Shown: positions 10,036-17,792, counted from the first letter of the stretch. The stretch is DNA of 39,333 nucleotides from Roseospira navarrensis (GCF_009601025.1 NZ_WIVE01000038.1:1-39333), one strand, 5' to 3'. Made by a program: numbers and translations. Notes: generated from the sequence alone by a model not told the origin.

Positions 10036-11829
10036 TCACCGCTGGTCCAGCTTCAGTTCGATGCGGCGGTTCCGGGCGTAGGCCTGTTCCGTGTCGCCCT
10101 CGGCGACCGGACGGAATTCACCGAAGCCGGCGGCGGCGAGCCGGTCCGGCGGCACGCCCTGGTCGATGAGGAACTGGACCACCGAGATCGCGCGCGACGC
10201 CGACAGCTCCCAGTTGCTGCGGAACCGGGCCGTATTGATGGGTCGCCGATCCGTGTGCCCGTCCACGCGCAGGATCCAGTCGATGTCGTCCGGCACCTCC
10301 TCGGCGATCTCCAGCAGGGTATCGGCCAGATCGGCCATGCGCGCCCGCCCTTCGGGGCCGAGGGTGGCCTCGCCCACATCGAACAGCACTTCGGACTGGA
10401 ACACGAACCGATCGCCGTCGATCCGGATGCCCTCCCGGTCGCCCAGCACCTGCCGCAGGCGGCCGAAGAACTCCGAGCGATAGCGCTGCAACTCCTGCAC
10501 CTTGCTGGCCAGGGCGGCGTTCAGACGCTGGCCCAGATTGGCGATGGTGGCGCGCTGGGCCTCGTTCTGCGCCTCCTGCGCCTCCAGCACGTCGCCGAGA
10601 CGGGCCAGTTCGGCGCGCACCCGCTTGAGCTGTTCGTTCAACAGCGCGGCCTGGGCGCGCGCCTGCTCGGAGATGCGAAACTCCTCTTCAAGGGCGCCCT
10701 CGGTGGCCTCCATCGCCGTGTCCATCTCGCGAATGCGCCCCTCCAGGTCGTCGCGCAACGCGGTCAGGGCCTCCACGTCCTGGCGCAGGCGCACCACCTC
10801 GGCCAACGTGGTTTCGATGGTCTCCTTGTCGGCGGTGATGGTCTGGTTCGCTGCCTCCAGGGCCTCACGCAACTGGTCCCGGGCGTCCTCCAGGTCGGCG
10901 ATCTGGGATTCCAGCCGGGCCAGATCGGCCAATCGCGTTTCGAGAGTCTCGGCGTCGGCGTCGATGGTGGCGTATGCGTCTTCCAGATCGGCCGAGAGGG
11001 TCTCGTTCAGGGCCTCCAGGCGGGCGATCTCCTCGCGCAGGGCGGCCCGGCTGTCCTCCAAAGCCGCCACCTCGCTTTCAAGGGCCGCGAGGTCCGCCTT
11101 TCGCGCCGCGATGGTCTCCTTGTCCGCCGCGATGGTGCCATAGGCTTCTTCCAGGTCGGCGGACAGGGCTTTGTTGAGGTCCTCCAGGCGGGCCACCTCG
11201 GCGGCCAGCGCGGCGCGGCGGTCCTCCAGATCCTCCAGGGACTGGGCGCCGACGGCCAGATCCGCACGCAGGCTCTCGATGGTGGCGTCGCGGTCGGCGA
11301 GGGCGGTCTCGCGCGCTTCCAGGTCGGCCTGAAGACGCACGATCCGGTCCTCGCGGGCGGCCAGTTCCGTCTCCCGCGTGTTCAGGTCGCCCAGGGCGGC
11401 GCTCAGGCGCTCGGCAAGCGTGCGCTGATCGTCCTGCAACGCGCCGATGCGGGCGCGCTGGCGGTCCACCAGGGCGAGGGCGTCAACGAGTTCCTGTTCG
11501 GTGGCCTCGCTGGCCCGGGTGGTGCCGACAAGCGATTCCCACCGCGCGTTGGCGTCGCGCAGATCCTGCGACAGTTGCACGACGTTGGCGCGCAGGTCGG
11601 CGTTGTCCCGACGCTCAAGGGCAAGCTGGTCTTCGTATTCCGCGATCTGGTCGCGCAGTTGGTCCAGCGCGGCATCGCGCCCGCTCAGCGCCTGGCCCAT
11701 GAAGAACTGGGCCAGCACGAACACCATCAGCACGAAGATGACGATGATGAGCAGCGTGGCGAGAACATCGACGAACCCGGGCCAGATATCCAGGCTCTGA
11801 CTGGCGCGGCGACGGCTTTGCGAGGCCAT
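10036..11829 (-). CDS. MotB/OmpA-like coiled-coil inner membrane protein
   Basis: A 597-residue protein with one N-terminal membrane helix (about residues 19-42, beginning FVDVLATLLIIVIF). Asp21 sits at the place of the proton-conducting Asp of MotB. A very long coiled coil follows (about residues 50-460), then a C-terminal OmpA-type peptidoglycan-binding domain (about 475-597) with DGHTDRRP and NWELSASRA. The coiled coil contains a tandem repeat of 56 residues (214-269 and 270-325, both reading RLE-LN--LSADLE-AY). The gene follows the ExbB-like gene by 18 bases, so the two likely form an ion-driven motor or tether between inner membrane and cell wall. Such pairs are common in alphaproteobacteria as annotated 'peptidoglycan-binding protein'; the role is not settled. 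Confidence 0.87.
   Translation of the reverse strand: MASQSRRRASQSLDIWPGFVDVLATLLIIVIFVLMVFVLAQFFMGQALSGRDAALDQLRDQIAEYEDQLALERRDNADLRANVVQLSQDLRDANARWESLVGTTRASEATEQELVDALALVDRQRARIGALQDDQRTLAERLSAALGDLNTRETELAAREDRIVRLQADLEARETALADRDATIESLRADLAVGAQSLEDLEDRRAALAAEVARLEDLNKALSADLEEAYGTIAADKETIAARKADLAALESEVAALEDSRAALREEIARLEALNETLSADLEDAYATIDADAETLETRLADLARLESQIADLEDARDQLREALEAANQTITADKETIETTLAEVVRLRQDVEALTALRDDLEGRIREMDTAMEATEGALEEEFRISEQARAQAALLNEQLKRVRAELARLGDVLEAQEAQNEAQRATIANLGQRLNAALASKVQELQRYRSEFFGRLRQVLGDREGIRIDGDRFVFQSEVLFDVGEATLGPEGRARMADLADTLLEIAEEVPDDIDWILRVDGHTDRRPINTARFRSNWELSASRAISVVQFLIDQGVPPDRLAAAGFGEFRPVAEGDTEQAYARNRRIELKLDQR
10855..11190 (-). repeat. 168-base tandem repeat inside the MotB-like coiled coil
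   Basis: Two consecutive in-frame units (11023-11190 and 10855-11022) encode 56-residue coiled-coil segments that align without gaps. A partial third unit follows, starting AANQTITADKETIE. The length is eight heptads, so copy-number change would alter the reach of the protein without breaking the coil. Confidence 0.7.
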
Positions 11830-11847
11830 GATCCTGCCGCCCTGCGG

Positions 11848-13035
11848 TTAGCGTTGTGGGGGCGGCTGCTGGTCCGCCATGCCGGCGGCGACGGCGATGG
11901 TGCGCGCCAGCACCTTGATTTCGGCGCGCAGTTCCTTGACCGTCTGCTCGCGGCTGCTGCTCATCTCGTTGGCCATGTAGGTCACCGCGGCATCCAGGTT
12001 GCGGATATGGCCGCGCGTGGCCTCGTCCACACCGCCATCGGGCTTGTGCTCGGTGGCCTCCACGAGCCGCTGCATGAGCGGGCGCAAATCGGCGTGGCTC
12101 TCCGCCAGCCGAAGAAGGACGGCCTGTTCGGTGCGCATCTGTTCGGCGAGGGTGCCGAGGGTATCCACCAGCGAGCGGATTTGCGACTGGGTGGCCACGC
12201 GGCCTTCCTCGCCCCGGGCGATGGTGCGCTGAAGGTCGTCGAGGCTATCGGCGGTCTGCTCCAGCAGCGCCTGGATGTAGGCCGGCACGGAGCCGCCGCC
12301 CTCCACCTCGCCCAGGCCACCGCCCGAGGACAGGCGGGTCAGGCCGGAGAGCCATTCCTCCAGGTCGTTCAGGAAGGTGTTCTGGGCGCGGCTGGACTGG
12401 ATATCAAGGAAGCCCAGCACCAGGGATCCGGCAAGGCCCAGCAACGACGACGAGAAGGCCGTGCCCATGCCGGCCAGGGGCGCTTCCAGGCCGCTTTTCA
12501 GGTCGTCGAACACGGCCTGGGGATTGTCGCCGGCGATGGTCAGGTCCCGAATGACGAAGCCGATGGAACTGACGGTCTCCAGCAGGCCCCAGAAGGTGCC
12601 AAGCAGGCCCAGGAAGATGGACAGGCCCATGATGTAGCGGGCCAGGTCGCGGGCCTCGTCGAGGCGCGACGCCAGCCCGTCCATCAGCGAGCGCATCGCC
12701 GGAACCGAGATGGAGAAGCGGCCCCGCCCCAGGGACTTCTCCTTGTGCTCGGTCAGCATCTGGGCCATGCCGCCCAGAAGCGGCGGCACCTGCTCCTGGG
12801 TCAACCCCACTTCACCGGCCCGGAACCGCTCGACCCAGTCCACTTCCGGCCCCAGGCGCAGCACCTGCCGGAAATTCAGCCCGATCCCGAACAGAACCAC
12901 GAACACGATCAGCCCGTTGAGCGCCGGGTTTGCCATGAAGGCAGAGGACAGGGCCGGGAACAGGACGGCCGCCACCACCGCCACCATGGCGACGAACAGC
13001 ACCATGCGCGTCAGGAAACGGCGCGGACGGGTCAT
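11848..13035 (-). CDS. MotA/TolQ/ExbB-like proton channel protein
   Basis: A 395-residue inner membrane protein with membrane segments at about residues 11-31, 39-57, 134-153 and 187-211. The last pair (IMGLSIFLGLLGTFWGLLETV and MGTAFSSSLLGLAGSLVLGF) matches the MotA/TolQ/ExbB core, including the GLLGT and the GMGTAFSSSL helix that line the ion path. A long cytoplasmic C-terminal helix region (about 215-395) exceeds the length of TolQ or ExbB. It lies directly upstream of the MotB/OmpA-like gene on the minus strand and probably forms a 5:2 stator-like complex with it. No tolR, tolA, tolB or pal are nearby, so it is not the standard Tol system. Confidence 0.87.
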   Translation of the reverse strand: MTRPRRFLTRMVLFVAMVAVVAAVLFPALSSAFMANPALNGLIVFVVLFGIGLNFRQVLRLGPEVDWVERFRAGEVGLTQEQVPPLLGGMAQMLTEHKEKSLGRGRFSISVPAMRSLMDGLASRLDEARDLARYIMGLSIFLGLLGTFWGLLETVSSIGFVIRDLTIAGDNPQAVFDDLKSGLEAPLAGMGTAFSSSLLGLAGSLVLGFLDIQSSRAQNTFLNDLEEWLSGLTRLSSGGGLGEVEGGGSVPAYIQALLEQTADSLDDLQRTIARGEEGRVATQSQIRSLVDTLGTLAEQMRTEQAVLLRLAESHADLRPLMQRLVEATEHKPDGGVDEATRGHIRNLDAAVTYMANEMSSSREQTVKELRAEIKVLARTIAVAAGMADQQPPPQR

Positions 13036-13061
13036 GAGGGCGGCTCCTGCGTCACCGGCGC

Positions 13062-14582
13062 CTACCGATCGATCGTGACGACATCGACGCGGTCCTTCCG
13101 GCCGTCGCCGTACTGGTCACCCAGGGCGCGGACGTCGATGCGGGCGCTGGCCACGCCCTGGTCAATGAGATGGGCGCGGACCGAAAGCGCCCGCGACAGC
13201 GACGTGCGGCGGGCCTGATTGGCGTTGCCGTCCCCGCCGGCGTAGGCGCGGACGGTGGCGCGGGCGGCCGGGTTGCCGTCCAGCACGGCGGCCACCCGCT
13301 CCAGGGTCCAGCGCGCGGACTCGGGCAGGTCGGTGGCGTCGCCCTCGAACAGGATGGTGACCGTGCCCCCGACGGCCGGCATCTCGCCGTCCGGGGCGGG
13401 CTGGGCCGGGCGAGCCGCGACCTCCGCCTGGGGATCGTCGATCCCCCCATCGGCCCCCCCATCGGCCCCCCCATCGGCAGCGCCGGCGAGATCGGCCAGG
13501 GGCAGCGGCGCGTTCTCGGACGTGTCGGACTCCGGCGGGCGCGACGGGGTCGCGGGCTGCGCCGGGAGCGGGGGCGTCTGGTCCTGGCCGGTGGCGGCCG
13601 AGGTGGTCGGCTCCGGGTCGGGCGTGGCGGGTGCCGGGGGCGCGGGCGGCGGCGTGGCCGGCCGCGAGCGCATGGCCGAGCCCGGCACGGACAAGGGCGG
13701 CGGCGCCGGTCCGATGCGGCCGCTGGCGTCGGCGGTCAACTGCGTCGTGCCCACGGTCAGGCGGGTGCGGGGCAGGGGCACCGATCCCGCCGTTCCGGTC
13801 GGGCGCGGGGGGGCGTCCGGCTTGGTCATGGTGACCGTGGACGGCACCGACGGGCCGGGCGCGGCCGGCACGGGTTCGGCGACGGGCTCCGGTTCCGTTT
13901 GCGGTTCCGTTTGCGGTTCCTGGGGCGAGACGGGGGTCGGCGGCGCCGGCGGGGCCATGGCCGTATCGGGCACCGGCGGCGGGGCCGGCGAGGGTTCCGG
14001 CGGCGCGGGCGCGGGCGGCGGTTCGGGCGCGGCCATCTCCCGGTCCGGTTCTGGCGCGGGCCGGGGCGCGGGCGCCGGTTCGGGTGCCGGGGCCGGGCGG
14101 GTGGTCTCGCGCGGTTCGTCCCGGAAGGGGTCCGGGATCGACGGGTCAGGGGCCGTCTGGGCCGGGCGGGCGGCCGGTTGCGGGCTGGGCGTTCGCACAG
14201 CCGGAGCGGGGGCGGGGGCCGCCGACGCCGGCGGCATCATGCCGGGCGGCAGGGTGAGGCGCGAGCGCGGCATGCCCGTGGGGGGCAGTTGCAGCGGACT
14301 GCCCGCCACCGGCGGCGGCGCGCCGGGCGAGGGCTGGAGGCCGTAGCCCGCCCCGTAACCCGTCCCATAGCCCCCCGGCCCCATCTGCGCGGCGCCGGCG
14401 CTCGGGTTGGACGAGAAGGCGGGGTTGACCACCACGCTCGGGTCCTGGGCCAGGGCCGGCGCGGTCAGGCACAGGGCGGCGACCAGGGGCAGCGCCGTCA
14501 CTGCCGATCCCGGCAAACGCGGGACGAAGCGGACGGCGGGCCGGGTCGGGTCGGTCGGTGTGGAGGGTCGCTGCGCACGCAT
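13062..14582 (-). CDS. Secreted proline-rich protein with C-terminal OmpA-like domain
   Basis: A 506-residue protein with a likely signal peptide (hydrophobic run AVTALPLVAALCLTAPALA, cleavage before QDP at about residue 46). A long Pro/Ala/Glu-rich low-complexity stretch spans about residues 70-410. The C-terminal domain (about 410-506; VTILFEGDATDLPESA ... ARRTSLSRALSVRAHLIDQG ... VRALGDQ) resembles the OmpA/MotB fold. The key peptidoglycan-binding DGxTD motif is degenerate here (YAGGDGN), so cell-wall binding is uncertain. It precedes the ExbB-like and MotB-like genes with 26 bases between, so the three form an apparent operon and probably one envelope complex. The low-complexity part contains poly-G tracts and 12-base repeats that could slip. 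Confidence 0.8.
   Translation of the reverse strand: MRAQRPSTPTDPTRPAVRFVPRLPGSAVTALPLVAALCLTAPALAQDPSVVVNPAFSSNPSAGAAQMGPGGYGTGYGAGYGLQPSPGAPPPVAGSPLQLPPTGMPRSRLTLPPGMMPPASAAPAPAPAVRTPSPQPAARPAQTAPDPSIPDPFRDEPRETTRPAPAPEPAPAPRPAPEPDREMAAPEPPPAPAPPEPSPAPPPVPDTAMAPPAPPTPVSPQEPQTEPQTEPEPVAEPVPAAPGPSVPSTVTMTKPDAPPRPTGTAGSVPLPRTRLTVGTTQLTADASGRIGPAPPPLSVPGSAMRSRPATPPPAPPAPATPDPEPTTSAATGQDQTPPLPAQPATPSRPPESDTSENAPLPLADLAGAADGGADGGADGGIDDPQAEVAARPAQPAPDGEMPAVGGTVTILFEGDATDLPESARWTLERVAAVLDGNPAARATVRAYAGGDGNANQARRTSLSRALSVRAHLIDQGVASARIDVRALGDQYGDGRKDRVDVVTIDR
13441..13478 (-). repeat. 12-base repeat with poly-G tracts in the OmpA-like gene
   Basis: The plus strand reads ATCCCCCC, then two copies of ATCGGCCCCCCC (13449-13460 and 13461-13472), then ATCGGC. 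On the coding strand these are G-runs of 7, 7 and 6, encoding a DGGADGGADGGID segment. Such runs are prone to slippage and could form a G-quadruplex. Confidence 0.85.
13891..13920 (-). repeat. Short 12-base tandem repeat
   Basis: Two and a half copies of GGTTCCGTTTGC (13891-13902, 13903-13914, then GGTTCC). They encode the EPQTEPQTEPEP part of the proline-rich region of the OmpA-like protein, an in-frame length-variable linker. Confidence 0.75.
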
Positions 14583-14651
14583 GGCCGGCCTGTGCCTTCT
14601 CCCGAATCAATCGTGGCGTCGGTCTGGGAACCGGGGGCCTGCAGGCTGACG

Positions 14652-14675
14652 GCCGCGCCTTGTCCCCGGCGCGGC
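14652..14675. other. Stem-loop between suhB and the OmpA-like gene
   Basis: GCCGCGCC (14652-14659) and GGCGCGGC (14668-14675) form a perfect 8-base-pair stem with an 8-base loop, in the 189-base spacer downstream of suhB. No T-run follows on either strand. It may mark the 3' end of the suhB transcript; the rest of the spacer shows no gene. Confidence 0.4.
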
Positions 14676-14771
14676 ATGATGCGCCGGCAGCCCCCGAAAG
14701 TCCTGCCACCGTATATCAGACGGGACGAGTCCGGCAAGGCGGCTGCCGGCCCCGATGCGGGCCGCGCCCGG

Positions 14772-15656
14772 TCAGGACCCGGTCGGCACGGCCGGGGCAT
14801 CCCCGGACGGGGTGCCGGAGGCGGCGTCGGTCCCCGCCGTCTGTGCCGGGCCCGGGTGCTGGGCCTCGGGTCCCACCAGATCGAGCAGAGCCCGGTGCAT
14901 GGACGCATTGGCCGCCAGGATGGTGCCGCCGGCCAGGAACTCGGTGCCGCCCTTCAGGTCGGTCACCGTGCCGCCGGCCTCGCGCACCAGGATGATGCCG
15001 GCCGCCACGTCCCAGGGGTGCAGGCCGGTTTCCCAGAATCCCTCGAAGCGCCCGGCGGCGGTGAAGGCGAGGTCCAGCGACGCCACGCCCATGCGGCGGA
15101 TGCCGGCGGACACGGCCATGACCTTGGCCATCTGGCGCAGGAAGGGGGCATGGCCCGGCTTGCCCTTGTAGGGGATGCCGGTGGCGAACAGCGAGGCTGA
15201 GACGTCCCGCCGCGCCGAGACCCGAAGGCGGCGGTCGTTCATGAACGCGCCCTGGCCCTTTTCCGCCCAGTACAGTTCGTCGGTGATGGGGTTCAGGACC
15301 ACGCCGGCGACGATCTCGCCGTCCCGTTCGAGGCCGATGGAGATGGCGAAGTGCGGGATGCCGTGCAGGAAGTTGCTGGTGCCGTCCAACGGATCGACGA
15401 TCCAGCGGTGCCGCGTGTCGCGGCCCGCGTCGGTGCCGCTTTCCTCCATCAGGAAACCCCACTCGGGGCGGGCGCGCTTCAGTTCGGCTTTGATGGTGCG
15501 TTCGGCCTTCATGTCGGCGTTGGAGACGAAGTCGCCCGGTCCCTTGACCGAGACCTGCAACTGCTCGACCTCGCCGAAGTCGCGCACGAGGCCGCGCGCC
15601 GCCTTCTGGGCGGCCGAGACCATCACGTTGATATTGGCGGAGCGAAAACCGGCCAT
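14772..15656 (-). CDS. suhB: Inositol monophosphatase family protein
   Basis: Mg-dependent sugar phosphatase fold; family members hydrolyse inositol phosphates, and SuhB also acts as a transcription antitermination factor in E. coli. The 294-residue product has the family signatures WIVDPLDGTSNFLHGIPHFA (about residues 84-103) and LHPWDVAAG (about 213-221), with the acidic metal ligand EES at about residue 71. The last 30 residues are a Pro/Ala/Thr-rich tail not part of the domain. It lies six bases behind efp on the same strand, so the pair is probably cotranscribed. Whether it works as inositol phosphatase, antiterminator, or both cannot be told from sequence. Confidence 0.88.
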   Translation of the reverse strand: MAGFRSANINVMVSAAQKAARGLVRDFGEVEQLQVSVKGPGDFVSNADMKAERTIKAELKRARPEWGFLMEESGTDAGRDTRHRWIVDPLDGTSNFLHGIPHFAISIGLERDGEIVAGVVLNPITDELYWAEKGQGAFMNDRRLRVSARRDVSASLFATGIPYKGKPGHAPFLRQMAKVMAVSAGIRRMGVASLDLAFTAAGRFEGFWETGLHPWDVAAGIILVREAGGTVTDLKGGTEFLAGGTILAANASMHRALLDLVGPEAQHPGPAQTAGTDAASGTPSGDAPAVPTGS

Positions 15657-15662
15657 GCGGGG

Positions 15663-16229
15663 TCAGTCCTTCGCTCGTTCGACGTAGGTGCTGTCCTCGG
15701 TGTTCACGACGACGCGGGTGCCGGCCTCGACAAACGGCGGGATCATGATGCGCACGCCGTTTTCCAGGATGCCCGGCTTGTACGAGGCGGCGGCCGTCTG
15801 GCCCTTCACGACCGGGTCGGCCTCGACCACCTGCAGCGTCACGGTCTGCGGCAGCTTGACCGAGATGGGTGTCCCCTCGATGAAGCTGACCTGCACCTTC
15901 ATGCCGTCCTGAAGGTAGGGAGCCTGCTCGCCCATGGCGTCTTCGGGCAACTGGAACTGGTCGAACGTCTCTTCGTCCATGAAGTGACAGCCGACCTCGT
16001 CCTTGAACAGGAACTGGCAGTCACGCTCGCGGACGTCCAGGCGCTCCACCGTGTCGGCGGTGCGCCAGCGCTCGTTGGTCTTGTTGCCGGTCTGGATGTC
16101 GCGCATCTCCACCTGGATGAAGGCGCCGCCCTTGCCCGGCTGGATGAGCTGGATCTTGAGGACCGACCACGTGCGGCCCTGGTGATCCAGGACCATCCCG
16201 GGGCGGATGGTATTGGCATTGATTTTCAT
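15663..16229 (-). CDS. efp: Translation elongation factor P
   Basis: EF-P binds between the P and E sites and relieves ribosome stalling at polyproline. The 188-residue, three-domain protein starts MKINANTIRPGMVLDHQGR and has the loop QPGKGGAF with Lys33. This is the lysine-type tip that EpmA beta-lysylates, in contrast to the arginine type modified by EarP. The gene for EpmA is divergent, 101 bases away, which strongly supports this modification. It precedes suhB. The many proline-rich proteins in this window (for example at 13062-14582) are natural clients. Confidence 0.97.
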   Translation of the reverse strand: MKINANTIRPGMVLDHQGRTWSVLKIQLIQPGKGGAFIQVEMRDIQTGNKTNERWRTADTVERLDVRERDCQFLFKDEVGCHFMDEETFDQFQLPEDAMGEQAPYLQDGMKVQVSFIEGTPISVKLPQTVTLQVVEADPVVKGQTAAASYKPGILENGVRIMIPPFVEAGTRVVVNTEDSTYVERAKD

Positions 16230-16255
16230 GGCGTCATTCCCTTGAATGCGGGCGG

Positions 16256-16284
16256 ACCCTAGCAGGTTGCCCCGGTGCAGGCAA
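16256..16284 (-). promoter_or_regulatory. Possible efp promoter
   Basis: On the minus strand TTGCCT (16279-16284) and TAGGGT (16256-16261) are 17 bases apart, resembling weak alphaproteobacterial housekeeping promoters. The -35 lies inside the right arm of the inverted repeat at 16265-16286. Confidence 0.35.
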
Positions 16285-16286
16285 CC
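16265..16286. repeat. Inverted repeat in the efp-epmA spacer
   Basis: GGTTGCC (16265-16271) and GGCAACC (16280-16286) form a perfect 7-base dyad with an 8-base centre between two divergent genes. It could be an operator shared by efp and epmA or a hairpin in one leader. Confidence 0.45.
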
Positions 16287-16330
16287 GCCGGGCCGAGTTC
16301 CCGCAACGCCTTGAAATAGACGGATTTCGC

Positions 16331-17398
16331 ATGGAAAGCCGATCCCAGGGCCGCCCCTGGTGGCATCCCGACGTGCTGGCGGACCGGCGCCCCCTGCTGG
16401 CCGTGCGGGCGTGCGTGATGGCCGAAACCCGGGCCTTTTTCTCCGGGCGCGGCTATCTGGAGGTGGAGACCCCGGCCCTGCAGCACTCGCCCGGTCTGGA
16501 ACCGCACCTGAAGGCGTTCGCCACCGCCTGGACGCCGCCCGACGGCCGGCCGTCGGTGCCGCTGTACCTGCATACCTCGCCCGAGTTCGCCATGAAGAAG
16601 CTGATGGCGGGCGGGCTGGAGCGCATCTTCCAGATGGCCCGGGTGTACCGGGACGGGGAGCGTTCGGCCACCCACCATCCGGAATTCACCATGCTGGAAT
16701 GGTACCGGGCCGGGGCGACCTACACCGATCTGATGGACGAGACCGAAGCCTATGTGGCCGCCTGCCAGCAGGCGGCGGGCGGCGAGCCCCTGCGCTGGCG
16801 CGGCCATGCGTCGGATGCGGCGCGGCCCTGGACGCGTGTGTCGGTGGCCGAGGCGCTGGCCGAATACGCCGGGATGGACCTGATGGCGTGCCTGCCGGAC
16901 GAGCCGTCCGCCGCGCCGGACCCGGCGCCCCTGGCGGCGCAGGCGCGCCGGCTGGGGCTGGCCGTGGGGGACGCGGACCGCTTCGACGACGTCTTCTTCC
17001 GCCTCTTCCTGCGCCATGTGGAGCCGCGCCTGGGCATCGGCGCGCCGTGCATTCTGTACGACTATCCCGTCTCCATGGCGGCCCTGTCGCGGCCCAAGGC
17101 GGACGATCCCCGCCTGGCCGAACGCTTCGAGGTCTACGTCTGCGGTCTGGAACTGGCCAATGCGTTCGGCGAACTGACCGACGCCGCCGAGCAGCGCGCC
17201 CGCTTCGAGGCCGACATGGACCTGAAAGCGGCCCTGTACGGCGAACGCTATCCCATCGACGAGGAGTTCCTGGCCGCGCTGGACCATGGCCTGCCCGAGT
17301 GCTCCGGCATCGCCCTGGGACTCGACCGGCTGGTCATGCTCTGCGCCGGCGCCCGCCGCATCGAGGACGTGCTGTGGGCGCCCGTGGAGGGCGGGTAG
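16331..17398 (+). CDS. epmA: EF-P--lysine lysyltransferase EpmA (PoxA/GenX)
   Basis: A class II lysyl-tRNA synthetase paralogue without the anticodon-binding domain that attaches (R)-beta-lysine to Lys34 (here Lys33) of EF-P. The 355-residue protein has class II motif 2 (ARVYRDGERSATHHPEFTML), the HTSPEFAMKKLM segment, and motif 3 (SGIALGLDRLVMLCAG). It begins without an OB-fold domain, which separates EpmA from LysS. It is divergent from efp. It is about 30 residues longer than the E. coli protein because of an Ala/Pro-rich insert at about residue 195. EpmB, the lysine 2,3-aminomutase partner, is not in the window. Confidence 0.95.
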   Translation: MESRSQGRPWWHPDVLADRRPLLAVRACVMAETRAFFSGRGYLEVETPALQHSPGLEPHLKAFATAWTPPDGRPSVPLYLHTSPEFAMKKLMAGGLERIFQMARVYRDGERSATHHPEFTMLEWYRAGATYTDLMDETEAYVAACQQAAGGEPLRWRGHASDAARPWTRVSVAEALAEYAGMDLMACLPDEPSAAPDPAPLAAQARRLGLAVGDADRFDDVFFRLFLRHVEPRLGIGAPCILYDYPVSMAALSRPKADDPRLAERFEVYVCGLELANAFGELTDAAEQRARFEADMDLKAALYGERYPIDEEFLAALDHGLPECSGIALGLDRLVMLCAGARRIEDVLWAPVEGG

Positions 17399-17410
17399 GA
17401 GCCCAGTGAC

Positions 17411-17671
17411 ATGAGCCCGGATGCCATACATGTCATCGCGCTGCCCGGTTACTGGCTTGCGGTGACCTTCGTGACGGGGGAGCGTCGCCTGTTCGATATG
17501 AAACCGTATTTGGGGTTTCCTGCATTCGAGGCGTTGCAGGATGAGGACCTGTTTCGCGCCGTCCGGATCGTCCATGGGGTCGTGACATGGACCGACGAGA
17601 TCGATCTTTCTCCCGACACTCTGTATTTGAAGAGCGCTCCGTCCGAAGATACGCGACGGGACACGGCCTGA
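17411..17671 (+). CDS. DUF2442 family small protein
   Basis: An 86-residue protein with the family pattern: YWLAVTFVTGERRLFDMKPYL, then FRAVRIVHGVVTWTDEIDLSPDTLY. The start at 17411 is set by TAGGAG, which overlaps the epmA stop codon; the gap is 12 bases, so it may be translated from the epmA mRNA. DUF2442 genes often sit beside DUF4160 genes in mobile or toxin-antitoxin-like pairs. No partner is present here. Function unknown. Confidence 0.85.
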   Translation: MSPDAIHVIALPGYWLAVTFVTGERRLFDMKPYLGFPAFEALQDEDLFRAVRIVHGVVTWTDEIDLSPDTLYLKSAPSEDTRRDTA

Positions 17672-17748
17672 TCCCGTTGGACGAAACGCACTGAGATTCG
17701 GCGAGGGCATCACCCGGCACGGCCATTTTGTGACCCGCTCTCAGGCCT

Positions 17749-17767
17749 TTAACCAGTTTCCGGTTAA
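17749..17767. promoter_or_regulatory. Dyad upstream of pdhA: possible operator
   Basis: TTAACC (17749-17754) and GGTTAA (17762-17767) form a perfect inverted repeat with 7 bases between, in the 261-base spacer before pdhA. It is an AT-containing island and a good candidate for a regulator of the pdh operon. It does not match the PdhR consensus. Confidence 0.45.
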
Positions 17768-17774
17768 CGGTCAT

Positions 17775-17792
17775 TTGTGCGTTGCGGCACAA
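17775..17792. promoter_or_regulatory. Second dyad upstream of pdhA
   Basis: TTGTGC (17775-17780) and GCACAA (17787-17792) are perfectly inverted around GTTGCG, only 7 bases from the first dyad. Its left arm could also be the -35 of a weak promoter with TAGCGA 17 bases on. Confidence 0.4.

Noticed and set aside
10036-13035. Zorya anti-phage system (ZorA/ZorB-like pair)
   Set aside because: The channel plus OmpA-domain pair resembles ZorAB in outline, but no ZorC, ZorD or ZorE effector is adjacent, and the neighbours are a secreted proline-rich protein and housekeeping genes.
9805-13218. Very long plus-strand open frame (1137 codons) across the envelope module
   Set aside because: It is the antisense shadow of the MotB-like and ExbB-like genes, caused by high GC; its product is a Gly/His/Gln-rich low-complexity chain with no domain.
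13441-13478. CRISPR-like repeat
   Set aside because: The 12-base units are contiguous, in frame and have no spacers; they are a coding microsatellite.
13170-15200. Plus-strand open frame of 676 codons over the OmpA-like gene
   Set aside because: Arg/Gly-rich antisense shadow; the minus strand has a signal peptide, a domain and normal composition.
17411-17671. Toxin-antitoxin pair involving the DUF2442 gene
   Set aside because: There is no DUF4160 or other partner beside it; epmA and pdhA flank it.
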